Translations under genes and position numbers: made by a program | In this document: positions 25,218 to 34,430 of the stretch, one piece after another | How the letters are laid out: every line of letters begins with the position of its first letter | How positions within the stretch are numbered: the stretch's first letter is position 1 | Assembly (NCBI GenBank): GCA_016703605.1 | Contig: JADJBU010000026.1 | Span: 124,001 to 188,000, forward strand | Length of the DNA: 64,000 bases | From: Candidatus Villigracilis adiacens | GTDB taxonomy: Bacteria; Chloroflexota; Anaerolineae; Anaerolineales; Villigracilaceae | Direction of reading: 5' to 3' | The notes under the pieces: generated by a model | Seen by the model: only the letters and a program-made list of their open reading frames with translations | What the model was told of the DNA's origin: nothing | The model's database searches: none

Positions 25218-25261
25218 GCTATCATCTTTCCTTGTGTTGTTTTTTGCCCATCCCGGGTTTC

Positions 25262-25500
25262 TGCTCAGGCAGGCGGGCGGATTATACCAATGAGTGCTGA
25301 ATCGTGGCTAGTATGCTGTTGTAAGTTGTAAGTGTGCAGGCAAAACATGTCAGGCACGGAGTCGAAAGCGGCGCTGTGGCGCCATGGCGGCATCTCCCGA
25401 CTTTCGAGCAAAATCAGGAGATTTTGCAGTCCAAATAACAAACTTTGAGCGATCCCTGTTGTAAGTTGTAAAACAAGTCTACAGGCTTGTTTACGGCATG
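25262..25500. repeat. gene-free spacer with dispersed repeat (copy 2)
   Basis: Bases 25333-25434 repeat the unit at 137-221, with an extra CGGCGCTGTGGCGCCATGGCGGCATC-type insert that itself forms a palindrome (25368-25394). GTTGTAAGTTGTAA occurs on both sides (25318-25331 and 25458-25471), which may mark the borders of the insertion. No gene seen. Confidence 0.7.
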
Positions 25501-25502
25501 AA

Positions 25503-25528
25503 AAAACGCCCCCATGCGGGGGCGTTTT
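25503..25528 (-). terminator. terminator of the 1277-aa lipoprotein gene
   Basis: AAAACGCCCCC / GGGGGCGTTTT with a 4-nt loop, 9 bp past the minus-strand stop, ending in a T run on that strand. Confidence 0.92.
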
Positions 25529-25536
25529 CAAATCGG

Positions 25537-28500
25537 TTATTCTCCGACACTTGAAACGTCATTGGATGGGCGCCATTGCGACCATTTGTCGGTTGCCGGG
25601 TCGATGGTCATGTTTCCGGCGGAACCGCCCTGCCAGAAGACCTGGAAGATGTTCGGGTCGCCGTCGCGGTCTGAGGTGAAGGCCAGGTTCGTACCGCCGC
25701 AATCCCAGGTGGGGCCGGAGTCCAGACCCGCATAGTCCGTGACGCGATATTCCTTGTTGGTGCGGAAATCGAAACTGTAGATATCCAGGTTTCCGTCCCG
25801 TTCAGACTGGTAGGCAATGCGGTCTCCCTCCGGCGACCAGACCGCGTTGACAGTCTTGCCATCGCTGGTCACCTGTTTCACCTGCCCGGTCTCGACGTTC
25901 ATGGCGAAGAGATTGGCGCCGCCATTCTCGTCCTGAACGATGTAGGCGATCAGCTTGCCGTTGGGTGACCAGGCGGGGAAGATCTCATCAGCCGGGGAAT
26001 CGGTGAGGCGCTTTTCGGTCAGGGTTTCCACGTCGAGAACGTACAGGTCCCAGTTGCCGTTGCGGTTGCTCTGGAAGACGAGCGTGTCGATCTCAGGCGA
26101 GTAGAAGGCGTTGATGTCGTCGGCCGGGTTGCTGGTGATCTGGGTCTCTTCGCCGGTCTGCTGGTCGATGGTGAACAGGTCGAACCGACCGTTCCTGTCG
26201 CTTTGGAAGACGACCGTCTGGGCATCCGGTCCATACATCGGATTCGTGTTGTTGGACTGGGTCTCCGTCAGGCGGATCGCTTCGCCGGAACCGAGCAAAT
26301 CGGTGTAATACAACTCCACGTTGCCGTCGCGGTTGCTCTGGAAGACAACCGATGAGTCGTTGGGCGCGCGGCTGGGGCGGCTGTCCACTGCTTCATCCTT
26401 CGAGAGGTTATAGAGTTTGAAGCCGGGCTGCCCTTCGACTCCGTCCAAGCGGTAGACTTCGAGATTGTCGTCGCGGAAGGTGTGGAAGACCAGGCATTGG
26501 ATGCAGATATCCGGCTCTGCGGGCGCGACCGAGGTGATCGGTTCGGCGCAGTCTGCCATTGCGGCGCGGACGGTGGTTCCCGCGGCGTCTGTCAGGTTTA
26601 ACGTCAGAGCCTGGTTCACCCCGGTTACTTGCAGGGTTACGCTTTCACCGGCATTCAATTGAATCGTCCCAGACTGGACGATATTCCCATCCTGGTCTGT
26701 GATGGTGAACGTAATGGGAGCGGTCATATTGCCGCCGTTATTGGTGACGGTAAATTCAGCCGCATCCTGCGAAACACAGATGCCATTTGCGCTCAATGCA
26801 GGCGGGGGAGGCGGCGGGACAACGCAGGTGGTCATATCCACCACGGTGGTCAATGCGGAATCAGCGGGGGTCGAGAAGGTGTAACCGGTGGACGAGCCGC
26901 TCACCGTCAATGTGATGCTCTGCCCTGCGAGCAGGGAGATCGTCCCGGTCTGGACGACAGCGCCGCTGGCATCGGTGATCGTGTAGGGATAGGGAACGGT
27001 CATATCCGCGCCGTTGTTGGTCAGGACGAATTCGGCGGTTCCACCCACTGCCGTGCAGGCTCCGCTGATGGACAAGTCTGCAGGCGGCAGGACGGGGGGA
27101 GGCGGTAGAACCGCTCCAGCAGCCACGCAGGCAGACATATCCACAACGGTGGTTAATGCCGGGTCATTCGGGGTTGTGAAGGTATAACTTGTAGATGCTC
27201 CCGAAACCGAGATCACCACGCTTTGGTTTGCGGCAAGATCGATGGTGCCTGTGCCAGCCACCGCGCCATTATCGTCCAGGATCACATAGGTGTAGGGCGC
27301 AGACATGTCGCTGCCCTGATTTGTGATCGTGAATGAGGCAGCGCCAGTACTGGCTGAGCAAACGCCGCTGACGATCAGGTCTGCCGGGGGAACCGGCGGC
27401 GCGGCATTCGTACAAGCCGACATATCCACAGTGGTGGTCAGGGAGGCATCGTTGGGCGTTGCAAACGTATAACTGGACGATGAACCCGTGACTGTGACCG
27501 TTGTGCTTTGATTGGCGGGCAGGTCAATGACGCCGGACGAAACCACAGCGCCGGTATCATCCACAACCACATACGGATACGGCGCGCTCATGTCGGATCC
27601 GTTGTTCGTGATCGTAAATGCAGCAGTTCCATTTCCGGCGGTGCAGGAGCCGTTTACAGTCAGGTCGGCGGGCGGCGGTGGCGGCGTCTGACAGGTGGAC
27701 ATATCCACAACCGTTGTCAACGAGGCGTCATCGGGGGAAGAGAAGGTGAAGGATGACGAATTTCCGCTTACTGTCACCGTAACGGTTTTTCCCGGCGCGA
27801 TGTTGATCGTCCCGGAATCCACGACTGCGCCGGTATCGTCCACCACCTGGTAGCTATACGGGGTGGTCATGTCGCCGCCGTTGTTGGTGATGGTGAAGGT
27901 GGCAGAGCCGGTGTTGATACCGTTGCACGCGCCCGTAATAGATAGCGCGGGCGGGTTGACCGGCTGGTCGCTGGTGGCGGTGGGCGTGGGGGTCGGGCGG
28001 CGCGAACAGGAACCGGTCACGTTCAACGTCACCGAGGAGAGGAACGATGTTTTGTACGTCACGGTCATGTTGGCGTTACCCGCGCCCTTGATCGTAACCG
28101 ATTGACCGGGTTGTATATCCACAGGTCCGCTTTGGGACGGGTCAGACAGAACGTAGGTTCCATCACTGACACTGCCTGAAATATTGGTGATCAGGAAGGT
28201 CGCGGTCTGGTCGGTGTTGCAGAATACTTTCAGGTCCAGTTGACCGTCCACGGGGGTGCTGGTGGGCGCCGGGGTAAACGTAAAGGTGGGAGTCGCGGAA
28301 GGCGGCGGTGTATTGCTGGGTGTGGGGGTATTCGAAGGAGTGTTTGTGGGCTTTGGCGTTTTTGTGTTTGTAGGCGTGGGTGATGGACCCGGGGTGGGCG
28401 TTGAGGTTGGCGTGCGCGTGGGTTTGGGGGTGCGCGTCGGTGAAGGCGTAAAGGTATTGGACGGCGTGGGTGATGGACCCGGGGTATTGGTGGCGGTGGG

Positions 28501-29370
28501 AGTGCGGGTATTTGTCGGGGTTTTGGTGGGACCCGGCGTCTTTGTGGCTGTGGGGGTCTTGGAGGCGGTTGGGGTTGCGGTGTTGGTAGCCACCGACAGG
28601 GGGAGACAGGTTCCGACCGCCTGCAGGTTGACAGTATCCAACTCAGACGTGGAATAGTTGACGGTAACTGTCGCGTTGCCCGCCGCATTCACAGAGATGC
28701 TCTGGTTCGTGTTCAGGTCAAGCGGGTACGAAACCGATGATTTGCCCGGCTCCGAAACGGTATAAGAACCTCCCGCAAGAGGTCCGCCGATATTGGTAAT
28801 GGTAAAGGTGGCGGAAAGGTCGTTGTTACATGCCACGCCCAAACCCACGTAGGGGTCGGGAGCCGCGGCGCTTTTTTGAGCGGCGTCTCCGCCCTGGGGG
28901 GTCGGGGATGGGGTATCAGTCGCCGGGTTCTGCGCGCCCTGGCTGCCCACGCCGCTTGAGGTTGCTGTGGGAGTGCTGGTGGCGGCTGGCGGGTTGACAG
29001 GGGCATTTCCCTGCGCCGGTTCAGATGTGGCGGTAGCGGTGGGCGTAAATGTGGCAGTCGGTTGCGCCTGGGAATCGGACTGCCCTCCCTGCGCTGCTGG
29101 GGGGGGTTCGGCGGTGTTTGTGGCGGTGGGCGGCTCTTCCGAAGCGGGAGGGGGCGGCTCGGTGGGCGGAGCGGGTTCCTCCGTCGGGGGGGCGGGTTCC
29201 TCGGTTGGCGGGGCAGGCTCTTCCGTAGGCGGAGCCGGTTCTTCCGTTCCGCCTTCGCCGCCTGCGCCTTCCAATCCCTGCGCCGGGGCGCAGGAGGTCA
29301 ACAGAAGGGACACGATCACCAACAGCGAAAATATTTGTAAAAGGTTGGTTTTATTCTTTGGTATCCACAT
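25537..29370 (-). CDS. very large lipoprotein: repeated beta-sandwich domains plus TolB-like propeller
   Basis: 1277 residues. Signal peptide with lipobox LLTSC (Cys27). A PAPPTEE heptapeptide repeat and Pro/Thr-rich linker run to about residue 170. An Ig-like domain, a long TPT linker and a second Ig-like domain follow. Then come five tandem ~85-residue repeats with consensus GxCxxxxGxAxFTITNxGxDMxxPYxYxxxDxxGAVV and ending xVDMSxC. From about residue 985 PD40/TolB repeats follow (VVFQSNRDGNVELYY, VVFQSDRNGRFDLFT, LVFQSNRNGNWDLYV, IAYQSERDGNLDIYS), a six-bladed-type propeller. The architecture suggests a surface-anchored binding or adhesion protein. It is divergent from the SBP gene and ends in a terminator. 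Confidence 0.85.
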   Translation of the reverse strand: MWIPKNKTNLLQIFSLLVIVSLLLTSCAPAQGLEGAGGEGGTEEPAPPTEEPAPPTEEPAPPTEEPAPPTEPPPPASEEPPTATNTAEPPPAAQGGQSDSQAQPTATFTPTATATSEPAQGNAPVNPPAATSTPTATSSGVGSQGAQNPATDTPSPTPQGGDAAQKSAAAPDPYVGLGVACNNDLSATFTITNIGGPLAGGSYTVSEPGKSSVSYPLDLNTNQSISVNAAGNATVTVNYSTSELDTVNLQAVGTCLPLSVATNTATPTASKTPTATKTPGPTKTPTNTRTPTATNTPGPSPTPSNTFTPSPTRTPKPTRTPTSTPTPGPSPTPTNTKTPKPTNTPSNTPTPSNTPPPSATPTFTFTPAPTSTPVDGQLDLKVFCNTDQTATFLITNISGSVSDGTYVLSDPSQSGPVDIQPGQSVTIKGAGNANMTVTYKTSFLSSVTLNVTGSCSRRPTPTPTATSDQPVNPPALSITGACNGINTGSATFTITNNGGDMTTPYSYQVVDDTGAVVDSGTINIAPGKTVTVTVSGNSSSFTFSSPDDASLTTVVDMSTCQTPPPPPADLTVNGSCTAGNGTAAFTITNNGSDMSAPYPYVVVDDTGAVVSSGVIDLPANQSTTVTVTGSSSSYTFATPNDASLTTTVDMSACTNAAPPVPPADLIVSGVCSASTGAASFTITNQGSDMSAPYTYVILDDNGAVAGTGTIDLAANQSVVISVSGASTSYTFTTPNDPALTTVVDMSACVAAGAVLPPPPVLPPADLSISGACTAVGGTAEFVLTNNGADMTVPYPYTITDASGAVVQTGTISLLAGQSITLTVSGSSTGYTFSTPADSALTTVVDMTTCVVPPPPPPALSANGICVSQDAAEFTVTNNGGNMTAPITFTITDQDGNIVQSGTIQLNAGESVTLQVTGVNQALTLNLTDAAGTTVRAAMADCAEPITSVAPAEPDICIQCLVFHTFRDDNLEVYRLDGVEGQPGFKLYNLSKDEAVDSRPSRAPNDSSVVFQSNRDGNVELYYTDLLGSGEAIRLTETQSNNTNPMYGPDAQTVVFQSDRNGRFDLFTIDQQTGEETQITSNPADDINAFYSPEIDTLVFQSNRNGNWDLYVLDVETLTEKRLTDSPADEIFPAWSPNGKLIAYIVQDENGGANLFAMNVETGQVKQVTSDGKTVNAVWSPEGDRIAYQSERDGNLDIYSFDFRTNKEYRVTDYAGLDSGPTWDCGGTNLAFTSDRDGDPNIFQVFWQGGSAGNMTIDPATDKWSQWRPSNDVSSVGE

Positions 29371-29590
29371 ATTTACCTCACATTAATCCAGTCCAAAACG
29401 AATTGTTGCATTTCTCCTAAATCCTTTTCGCGCTCAATAAATTTGTAGCGAAAACCACCCGAAAAGGGTTTAGCGAGCGACAAAAGATATGCAGGTTAAG
29501 ATTATAGTACCGTATCAAAGGACTGGCTGAATTGCATCAGAGTTATAATTTTCGCAAGTTTACGCCCTTCCCAGACTGAGAGAGTGACCC

Positions 29591-30382
29591 ATGAGAAAAA
29601 ACCTTATCCATATTGGCTTGCCCGCCCTGCTTTTCACCGCGTTTTTTATGGCCTCCTGCGGACCAAAGGACGACCCGCAAGGCGCAGACGGCGCCGAACC
29701 CACGCAGATCGTCGTTGTGGCAGAGGCGACCATTGAAGTTCAAAACGTAATGGTCGTTCAACGCGACCTCCTCCTCGACCCCGCCAAAACCACAGACGCG
29801 GATTCGTTGATGGTCAGCGGCTATTTGTATGAGGGGCTTGTGACCGTGGACGCCGGGGGGAACATCCAGCCGGGCATCGCTGAATCATGGACGATCTCGG
29901 ACGATGAACTGGATTACATCTTCGAGATCAACCCCGCGGCGCGGTTCAGCGACGGGTCGCGCGTCACGGTGGATGTGATTGCGAATAATTTCAACCGCTG
30001 GTTCGAGCCGGCCAGTCCCTACCACGGCGATGGGGGTTTCCCCAATTGGATTAACCGTTTCTTCGCCTTCAACGGCGAGCGCGGAGCCGACAACCGCGCC
30101 GTTTCGCAGGTGGACGGCGTGCAGAAGGTGGATGCGAACACCTTTATTGTGCATCTCAACCGCCTCGAGCCGCAGTTGCTGACCTACCTTGCCGAGCCTG
30201 CCTTTGCGATCCTGCCCGCCGCGGCTTTGGAGAATCCCTCCTACGGCACGAGGCAAAGCACGATCATTTCCAGCGGGGCGTACGTCATCACTTCATGGAC
30301 GGACGAGGGCATGACCCTGACCCCCAACCCGCAGTATTGGAACACGGCGGCGGAGGGCGAGATCATTTTCGCCTGGAAATAA
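29591..30382 (+). CDS. short family-5 solute-binding lipoprotein (N-terminal half only)
   Basis: 263 residues. Lipobox MASC (Cys23), then the beginning of an SBP_bac_5 domain: LDPAKTTDADSLMVSGYLYEGLVTVD, GIAESWTISDD, FSDGSRVTVDVIANNFNRW, ending SGAYVITSWTDEGMTLTPNPQYW. Family-5 peptide/oligopeptide-binding proteins are usually about 500 residues with a second lobe; this one stops after the first half with a clean TAA. It may be truncated or a reduced form. TTATAATTTTCG at 29542 looks like a -10. No permease genes are adjacent. Confidence 0.75.
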   Translation: MRKNLIHIGLPALLFTAFFMASCGPKDDPQGADGAEPTQIVVVAEATIEVQNVMVVQRDLLLDPAKTTDADSLMVSGYLYEGLVTVDAGGNIQPGIAESWTISDDELDYIFEINPAARFSDGSRVTVDVIANNFNRWFEPASPYHGDGGFPNWINRFFAFNGERGADNRAVSQVDGVQKVDANTFIVHLNRLEPQLLTYLAEPAFAILPAAALENPSYGTRQSTIISSGAYVITSWTDEGMTLTPNPQYWNTAAEGEIIFAWK

Positions 30383-30473
30383 CGGCTGATTGCAAAGGCG
30401 CGTAATCTTTTGACTGAGTAAAGCAATTGAACTCCACCATTTTCAACGGGAAGACAAACTGCGAGGCAAAACA

Positions 30474-31298
30474 ATGACCAACCGCGTTCAAGGAATAATC
30501 CTTCCCGTTGCATTATGGCTCATGACGGGCTGCGCCGCTGAAACCGCGCCGACAACACAGCCGTCTGCAACGGAGGTTTGGGCGGAGACTCAAGCCGCGG
30601 AAACAGAACCAGTTCCACAGTCGCAGAATGAGGCGGGGAACGTCATCCGCTTCGACGAAATGGGAATCTCCGTCGGCTTCGATTATCCAGAGGGGTTTTC
30701 ACAAAGCATCGCCACCAGCATGCTGGGCGCGTATGAACCGCAGGCGCCCTTCGACCTGCCCTACCCGCAGAATGCGCGCATCTTCTTTACCGCATACCCC
30801 GGCGGGTCGGAGGATTTTACCGCCAATGGCATTCGCGTCTTCCGCGCCGAAGAGATCGACGCGCTCGAAACCGGCGCGCTCGAATCGCTGTACGCCGTCC
30901 TTGATGAGCAGACCGATCATCACAGCGACTTTCCGCGCATGGCGGGAGCCGGGAGTTTGATCGACGCGCAGCTCATCCCGCTGGCGTTTCGGAACGGGAA
31001 CGGCTACCGCTATCTCTTCACCAAATCCTTTTCCGCCGACCCGCTTACCGGCACAACGCTGACCTATATGTACCAGGGCGTGACGGATGACGAAAAATTT
31101 TTCGTCTCGTTCATCATGAGCGTGGACGCGCCATTCCTTGCCGGTTTTATCGGGCAAACCCTGACGACGCCGGAAGAGTTCGAAACCTACTACCAAACCG
31201 TCAACGCTCAAGTAGAGTCTGCAACGGGCGGTCAATTCGCGCCGTCCCTTATTGCATTGGACGAATTGATCTCCTCGATTATCATTTTGGAAGAATAA
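30474..31298 (+). CDS. lipoprotein of unknown function
   Basis: 274 residues. Lipobox LMTGC (Cys20), a Thr/Glu-rich linker, then a ~215-residue globular domain beginning IRFDEMGISVGFDYPEGF. It has features of a mixed alpha/beta fold but no motif I can name. GCGAGGCAAAACA precedes the ATG. It lies upstream of hgmA by 9 bp, apparently in the same transcript. Confidence 0.75.
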   Translation: MTNRVQGIILPVALWLMTGCAAETAPTTQPSATEVWAETQAAETEPVPQSQNEAGNVIRFDEMGISVGFDYPEGFSQSIATSMLGAYEPQAPFDLPYPQNARIFFTAYPGGSEDFTANGIRVFRAEEIDALETGALESLYAVLDEQTDHHSDFPRMAGAGSLIDAQLIPLAFRNGNGYRYLFTKSFSADPLTGTTLTYMYQGVTDDEKFFVSFIMSVDAPFLAGFIGQTLTTPEEFETYYQTVNAQVESATGGQFAPSLIALDELISSIIILEE

Positions 31299-31307
31299 GG
31301 AGAGACC

Positions 31308-32468
31308 ATGCCCTTCTACCACACCCTGGGAGCCATCCCCCACAAACGCCATACCCAATTCAAAAAACCGAACGGCAAACTTTACCGCGAAGAAGTGATG
31401 GGGCTGGAGGGGTTTTCCTCCATCCAGTCCATCCTGTATCATCACTTCCTGCCGCCGCGCATCAAGGAGACGCGCGACCTCGGACCCGCCCAACCCGAAT
31501 ACGCAGACTTCGGGCCGATCCGTCACCGCGCCCTGAAAACGGATCAGACTCCGCTCGGGGCGGATCCCCTTGCCGGGCGGATTCCACTCCTCGGCAACAA
31601 CGACGTCATCCTCGGCGTTTCGCGCTCGAAGAACAGCATGGATTATTTCTACCGCAACGCGCAAGCCTACGAAACCTGGTGGGTGCATGAAGGCAGTGGC
31701 GTCTTGAAATCGCAGTTCGGCAGCCTGCCCTTTCGCAAAGGCGATTACATCGTCATCCCCTTCGGCGTCACCTGGCGGATGGAGTTGAATGAAGAATGCA
31801 AATTCTTCACCATCGAAACCCCCAGCCAGATCGAGCCGCCCAAACGTTACCGCAATAATTACGGTCAACTGCTTGAACATGCGCCGTATTGTGAACGTGA
31901 TATCCGCGTGCCAACGGAGTTGGAAACCCATACCGAACGCGGCGAGTTCGAAGTGCGGGTCAAGGTGCGGGACCGGCTTTCGCTTCACATCCTCGACTAT
32001 CACCCTCACGACGTCATCGGCTGGGACGGGTATCTCTACCCATGGATCTTCAATATCGAAGACTTCGAGCCGATCACCGGGCGCGTCCACATGCCGCCGC
32101 CCATCCACCAGACCTTCGACGCGCACAACTTCGTCGTCTGCTCCTTCGTCCCGCGCCTGTTCGATTATCACCCGGAGGGCATCCCCGCGCCGTACAACCA
32201 TTCCAACGTCCAGTCTGATGAAGTCATCTATTATGCCGAAGGGAATTTCATGTCGCGCAAGGGCATCGATCGGTCCGACATCAGCCTGCATCCATTCGGT
32301 TTGCCGCACGGTCCGCAGCCCGGCATGACCGAAGCCAGCATCGGCAAGGCAGAGACGAAGGAACTGGCTGTGATGGTGGATACCTTCAACCCGCTTCAAA
32401 TGACCCGCGCCGCGCTCGAAATGGAAAAGCCCTACATGGAAACCTGGCTCGAAGGCGACGGGGAGTAA
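31308..32468 (+). CDS. hgmA: homogentisate 1,2-dioxygenase
   Basis: 386 residues, a cupin-type non-heme iron enzyme. It opens homogentisate to maleylacetoacetate with O2 in tyrosine/phenylalanine catabolism. The second cupin retains likely Fe ligands: His in PPPIHQTFDAHNF, Glu in YYAEGNFMS, His in HPFGLPHGPQPG. Ribosome-binding site AAGGAGAGACC. No other tyrosine-degradation genes are adjacent. An O2-requiring step implies at least microaerobic life. Confidence 0.92.
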   Translation: MPFYHTLGAIPHKRHTQFKKPNGKLYREEVMGLEGFSSIQSILYHHFLPPRIKETRDLGPAQPEYADFGPIRHRALKTDQTPLGADPLAGRIPLLGNNDVILGVSRSKNSMDYFYRNAQAYETWWVHEGSGVLKSQFGSLPFRKGDYIVIPFGVTWRMELNEECKFFTIETPSQIEPPKRYRNNYGQLLEHAPYCERDIRVPTELETHTERGEFEVRVKVRDRLSLHILDYHPHDVIGWDGYLYPWIFNIEDFEPITGRVHMPPPIHQTFDAHNFVVCSFVPRLFDYHPEGIPAPYNHSNVQSDEVIYYAEGNFMSRKGIDRSDISLHPFGLPHGPQPGMTEASIGKAETKELAVMVDTFNPLQMTRAALEMEKPYMETWLEGDGE

Positions 32469-32493
32469 AAATTTCATCACACCGGAGAATAAA

Positions 32494-33195
32494 ATGAAGC
32501 CATATTGCTCCCTCCTGATCCTTGCCGCCCTGCTCTTATCGTCGTGCAATATGCCCGAGGCAGGCGCGACGCCCGACACCGCCGTTTCAACCGCCGCCGC
32601 GCAGACCATCGAAGCCGCACTGGCAAACCAAACCCCGCTTGCTAGCGCCACTGCCGCAGGGACAGCCTCTCCCTCTGCCGAAGGGGCGGCGTCTGCCAGC
32701 TTTGAGGATGTCACCAATTGCCGCACCGGCCCCGGGGTCAACTATCCACCTGTCACGCAGATTCAGCCCGGAGTGTCGGTCGAGATCGTCGGCTTCTTCC
32801 CACCCAATTTCTGGATCGTCAAAACCGACCAGGGAGAATGCTGGGTGGCGGGGCAATTTGTCACACCGGCGGGGGATACCAGCGCGGTGCCGACCGTCTC
32901 CGCCGTTCCGACCATCGAAGGGGGGGCGCCGGAAAATGTCAGCCTGCAAAAATGGGATATTTTCTGCAACTACGAGACGAACGAAGCCAATATCACCATC
33001 GCCTGGGCGGATAAAGAGGAAGAGTCCGGCTACCGCGTGGTTCGCAATGACATCATCGTCGCCGAACTCGCCGCCAATACCACGGAGTTCAAGGAAACCA
33101 TCACGCTTCTGGCAGGTCAGACCGCGGGCTACTACATCATCGCCTTCAATGCCGCCGGCGCGACCAGCAGCAAAACGATCTCGATGGGATGTTGA
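32494..33195 (+). CDS. lipoprotein with SH3-like and fibronectin III-like domains
   Basis: 233 residues. Lipobox LSSC (Cys18), Ala/Thr-rich linker, a SH3_3-type domain (about residues 70-130: TNCRTGPGVNYPPV, NFWIVKTDQGECWVAGQFV) and a C-terminal ~80-residue FnIII-like beta-sandwich (ANITIAWADKEEESGYRVVRND). Ribosome-binding site ACCGGAGAATAAA. It follows hgmA by 25 bp; a terminator closes the unit. Confidence 0.8.
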   Translation: MKPYCSLLILAALLLSSCNMPEAGATPDTAVSTAAAQTIEAALANQTPLASATAAGTASPSAEGAASASFEDVTNCRTGPGVNYPPVTQIQPGVSVEIVGFFPPNFWIVKTDQGECWVAGQFVTPAGDTSAVPTVSAVPTIEGGAPENVSLQKWDIFCNYETNEANITIAWADKEEESGYRVVRNDIIVAELAANTTEFKETITLLAGQTAGYYIIAFNAAGATSSKTISMGC

Positions 33196-33215
33196 TTAAA
33201 CGGATTGAAAAACAA

Positions 33216-33247
33216 ACAGCCCCATCTCACCGATGGGGCTGTTTTTG
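33216..33247 (+). terminator. terminator after the SH3/FnIII lipoprotein
   Basis: ACAGCCCCATC (33216-33226) and GATGGGGCTGT (33232-33242) followed by TTTTT. Confidence 0.92.
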
Positions 33248-33258
33248 CGTATTATCCT

Positions 33259-33415
33259 TAGACAGTGTTTCTTAAGTGACTTTGCCTTCTCTTTTCGTAC
33301 ACGGATTCGACGGATTGCACGGACGAACGCGGATTTTTTTAAAAGTCTTTCCGGGGGCATCGGTGAAATCCGTGCCTTCCGTGTACAGAAAAAGCCTTTA
33401 AGAAACAGTCTCTTA
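33259..33415. mobile_element. inverted-repeat element, AGAGACTGTTTCTTAA family (copy 2)
   Basis: Left end TAGACAGTGTTTCTTAAG and right end TTAAGAAACAGTCTCTTA are inverted, and the right end complements exactly to the left end of the copy at 7389. Interiors share ACACGGATTCGACGGATT and GAAATCCGTG. It abuts the folD stop, so it may supply that gene's 3' hairpin. Confidence 0.78.
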
Positions 33416-33416
33416 C

Positions 33417-34328
33417 TTACTTTTCCTGGATCTCCGCCGCCCTGAGGGTGTTCGCCATCAACATCGCAATCGTCATGGGACCCACGCCGCCGGGGACGGG
33501 TGTGATGAAACCGGCGACTTCCTTTGCTTCTTCAAAATTCACATCGCCCACCAGCCGCTGGAGCGGTTTGCCGGTCTTCTGGCTGATCGCCTGCGTGCCA
33601 TCCGGGTTGAGTTTTGGGATGCCGTTGATGCCCACATCAATGACCGCCGCGCCGGGTTTGATCCAATCGCCGCGCACCATCTCGGCGCGCCCAATGGCGG
33701 CAATGATGATATCCGCATCGCGCAGGATGCCGGGGATGTCCTTCGTCTTCGAGTGGACCACGGTCACTGTGGCGTTCTCCTTGACGAGCAACAAAGCGGC
33801 GGGCATACCGACGATATTGGAACGCCCAAGCACCACTGCATTCGCGCCCGCGATCCTGACCCCGGCTTCCTTGAGCAGGTAAATGCATCCGTAAGGCGTG
33901 CAGGGGACGAAGAGCGGTTCGCGCCCCTTTTGGGCGAGGCGCCCGAGGTTGATCGGGGAAAAACCGTCCACATCCTTTTCGATGCTGATCAACTGCAGGA
34001 CGCGCTCTTCATCAAGATGCTCGGGCAAAGGCAGTTGCACCAGAATGCCGTTCACCTTTGGGTCGGCGTTTAATTCCTTGATCAGTTTTTCGAGTTCTGC
34101 CTGAGTAACATCCGCCGGGACGGGGAGATGGAACGAGATCATCCCCAGTTCAGCGCAAGCCTTCTGCTTCATGCTGACGTAAGTCGCCGAGTCGATCCGG
34201 TCTCCGACCAGCACGGTGGCAAGCCCCGGCTGGGACTTTCCCCCCGCCAGTCGTTTCGCCACTTTCTCTTTTACTCCATCGCGAACCTTCTGCGCAATGG
34301 CGGTTCCGTCTATCAATTGGGCTGTCAT
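33417..34328 (-). CDS. folD: methylenetetrahydrofolate dehydrogenase / methenyl-THF cyclohydrolase
   Basis: 303 residues. FolD interconverts 5,10-methylene-THF and 10-formyl-THF. Family signatures: YVSMKQKACAELGM with the catalytic Lys, GILVQLPLPEHLDEERVL, VLGRSNIVGMPAALLL and PVPGGVGPMTIAMLM. AAGGAGCAGACC lies before the chosen ATG; an upstream in-frame start is not supported. Confidence 0.96.
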   Translation of the reverse strand: MTAQLIDGTAIAQKVRDGVKEKVAKRLAGGKSQPGLATVLVGDRIDSATYVSMKQKACAELGMISFHLPVPADVTQAELEKLIKELNADPKVNGILVQLPLPEHLDEERVLQLISIEKDVDGFSPINLGRLAQKGREPLFVPCTPYGCIYLLKEAGVRIAGANAVVLGRSNIVGMPAALLLVKENATVTVVHSKTKDIPGILRDADIIIAAIGRAEMVRGDWIKPGAAVIDVGINGIPKLNPDGTQAISQKTGKPLQRLVGDVNFEEAKEVAGFITPVPGGVGPMTIAMLMANTLRAAEIQEK

Positions 34329-34430
34329 GGTCTGCTCCTTAACGTGAATTCCATGGGCATTATACATATTCCTTTGGGGCAATGGCTAGTGATATTTGTC
34401 AGGGCTGCCGCCAACGTTCGGAGGGAGAAT

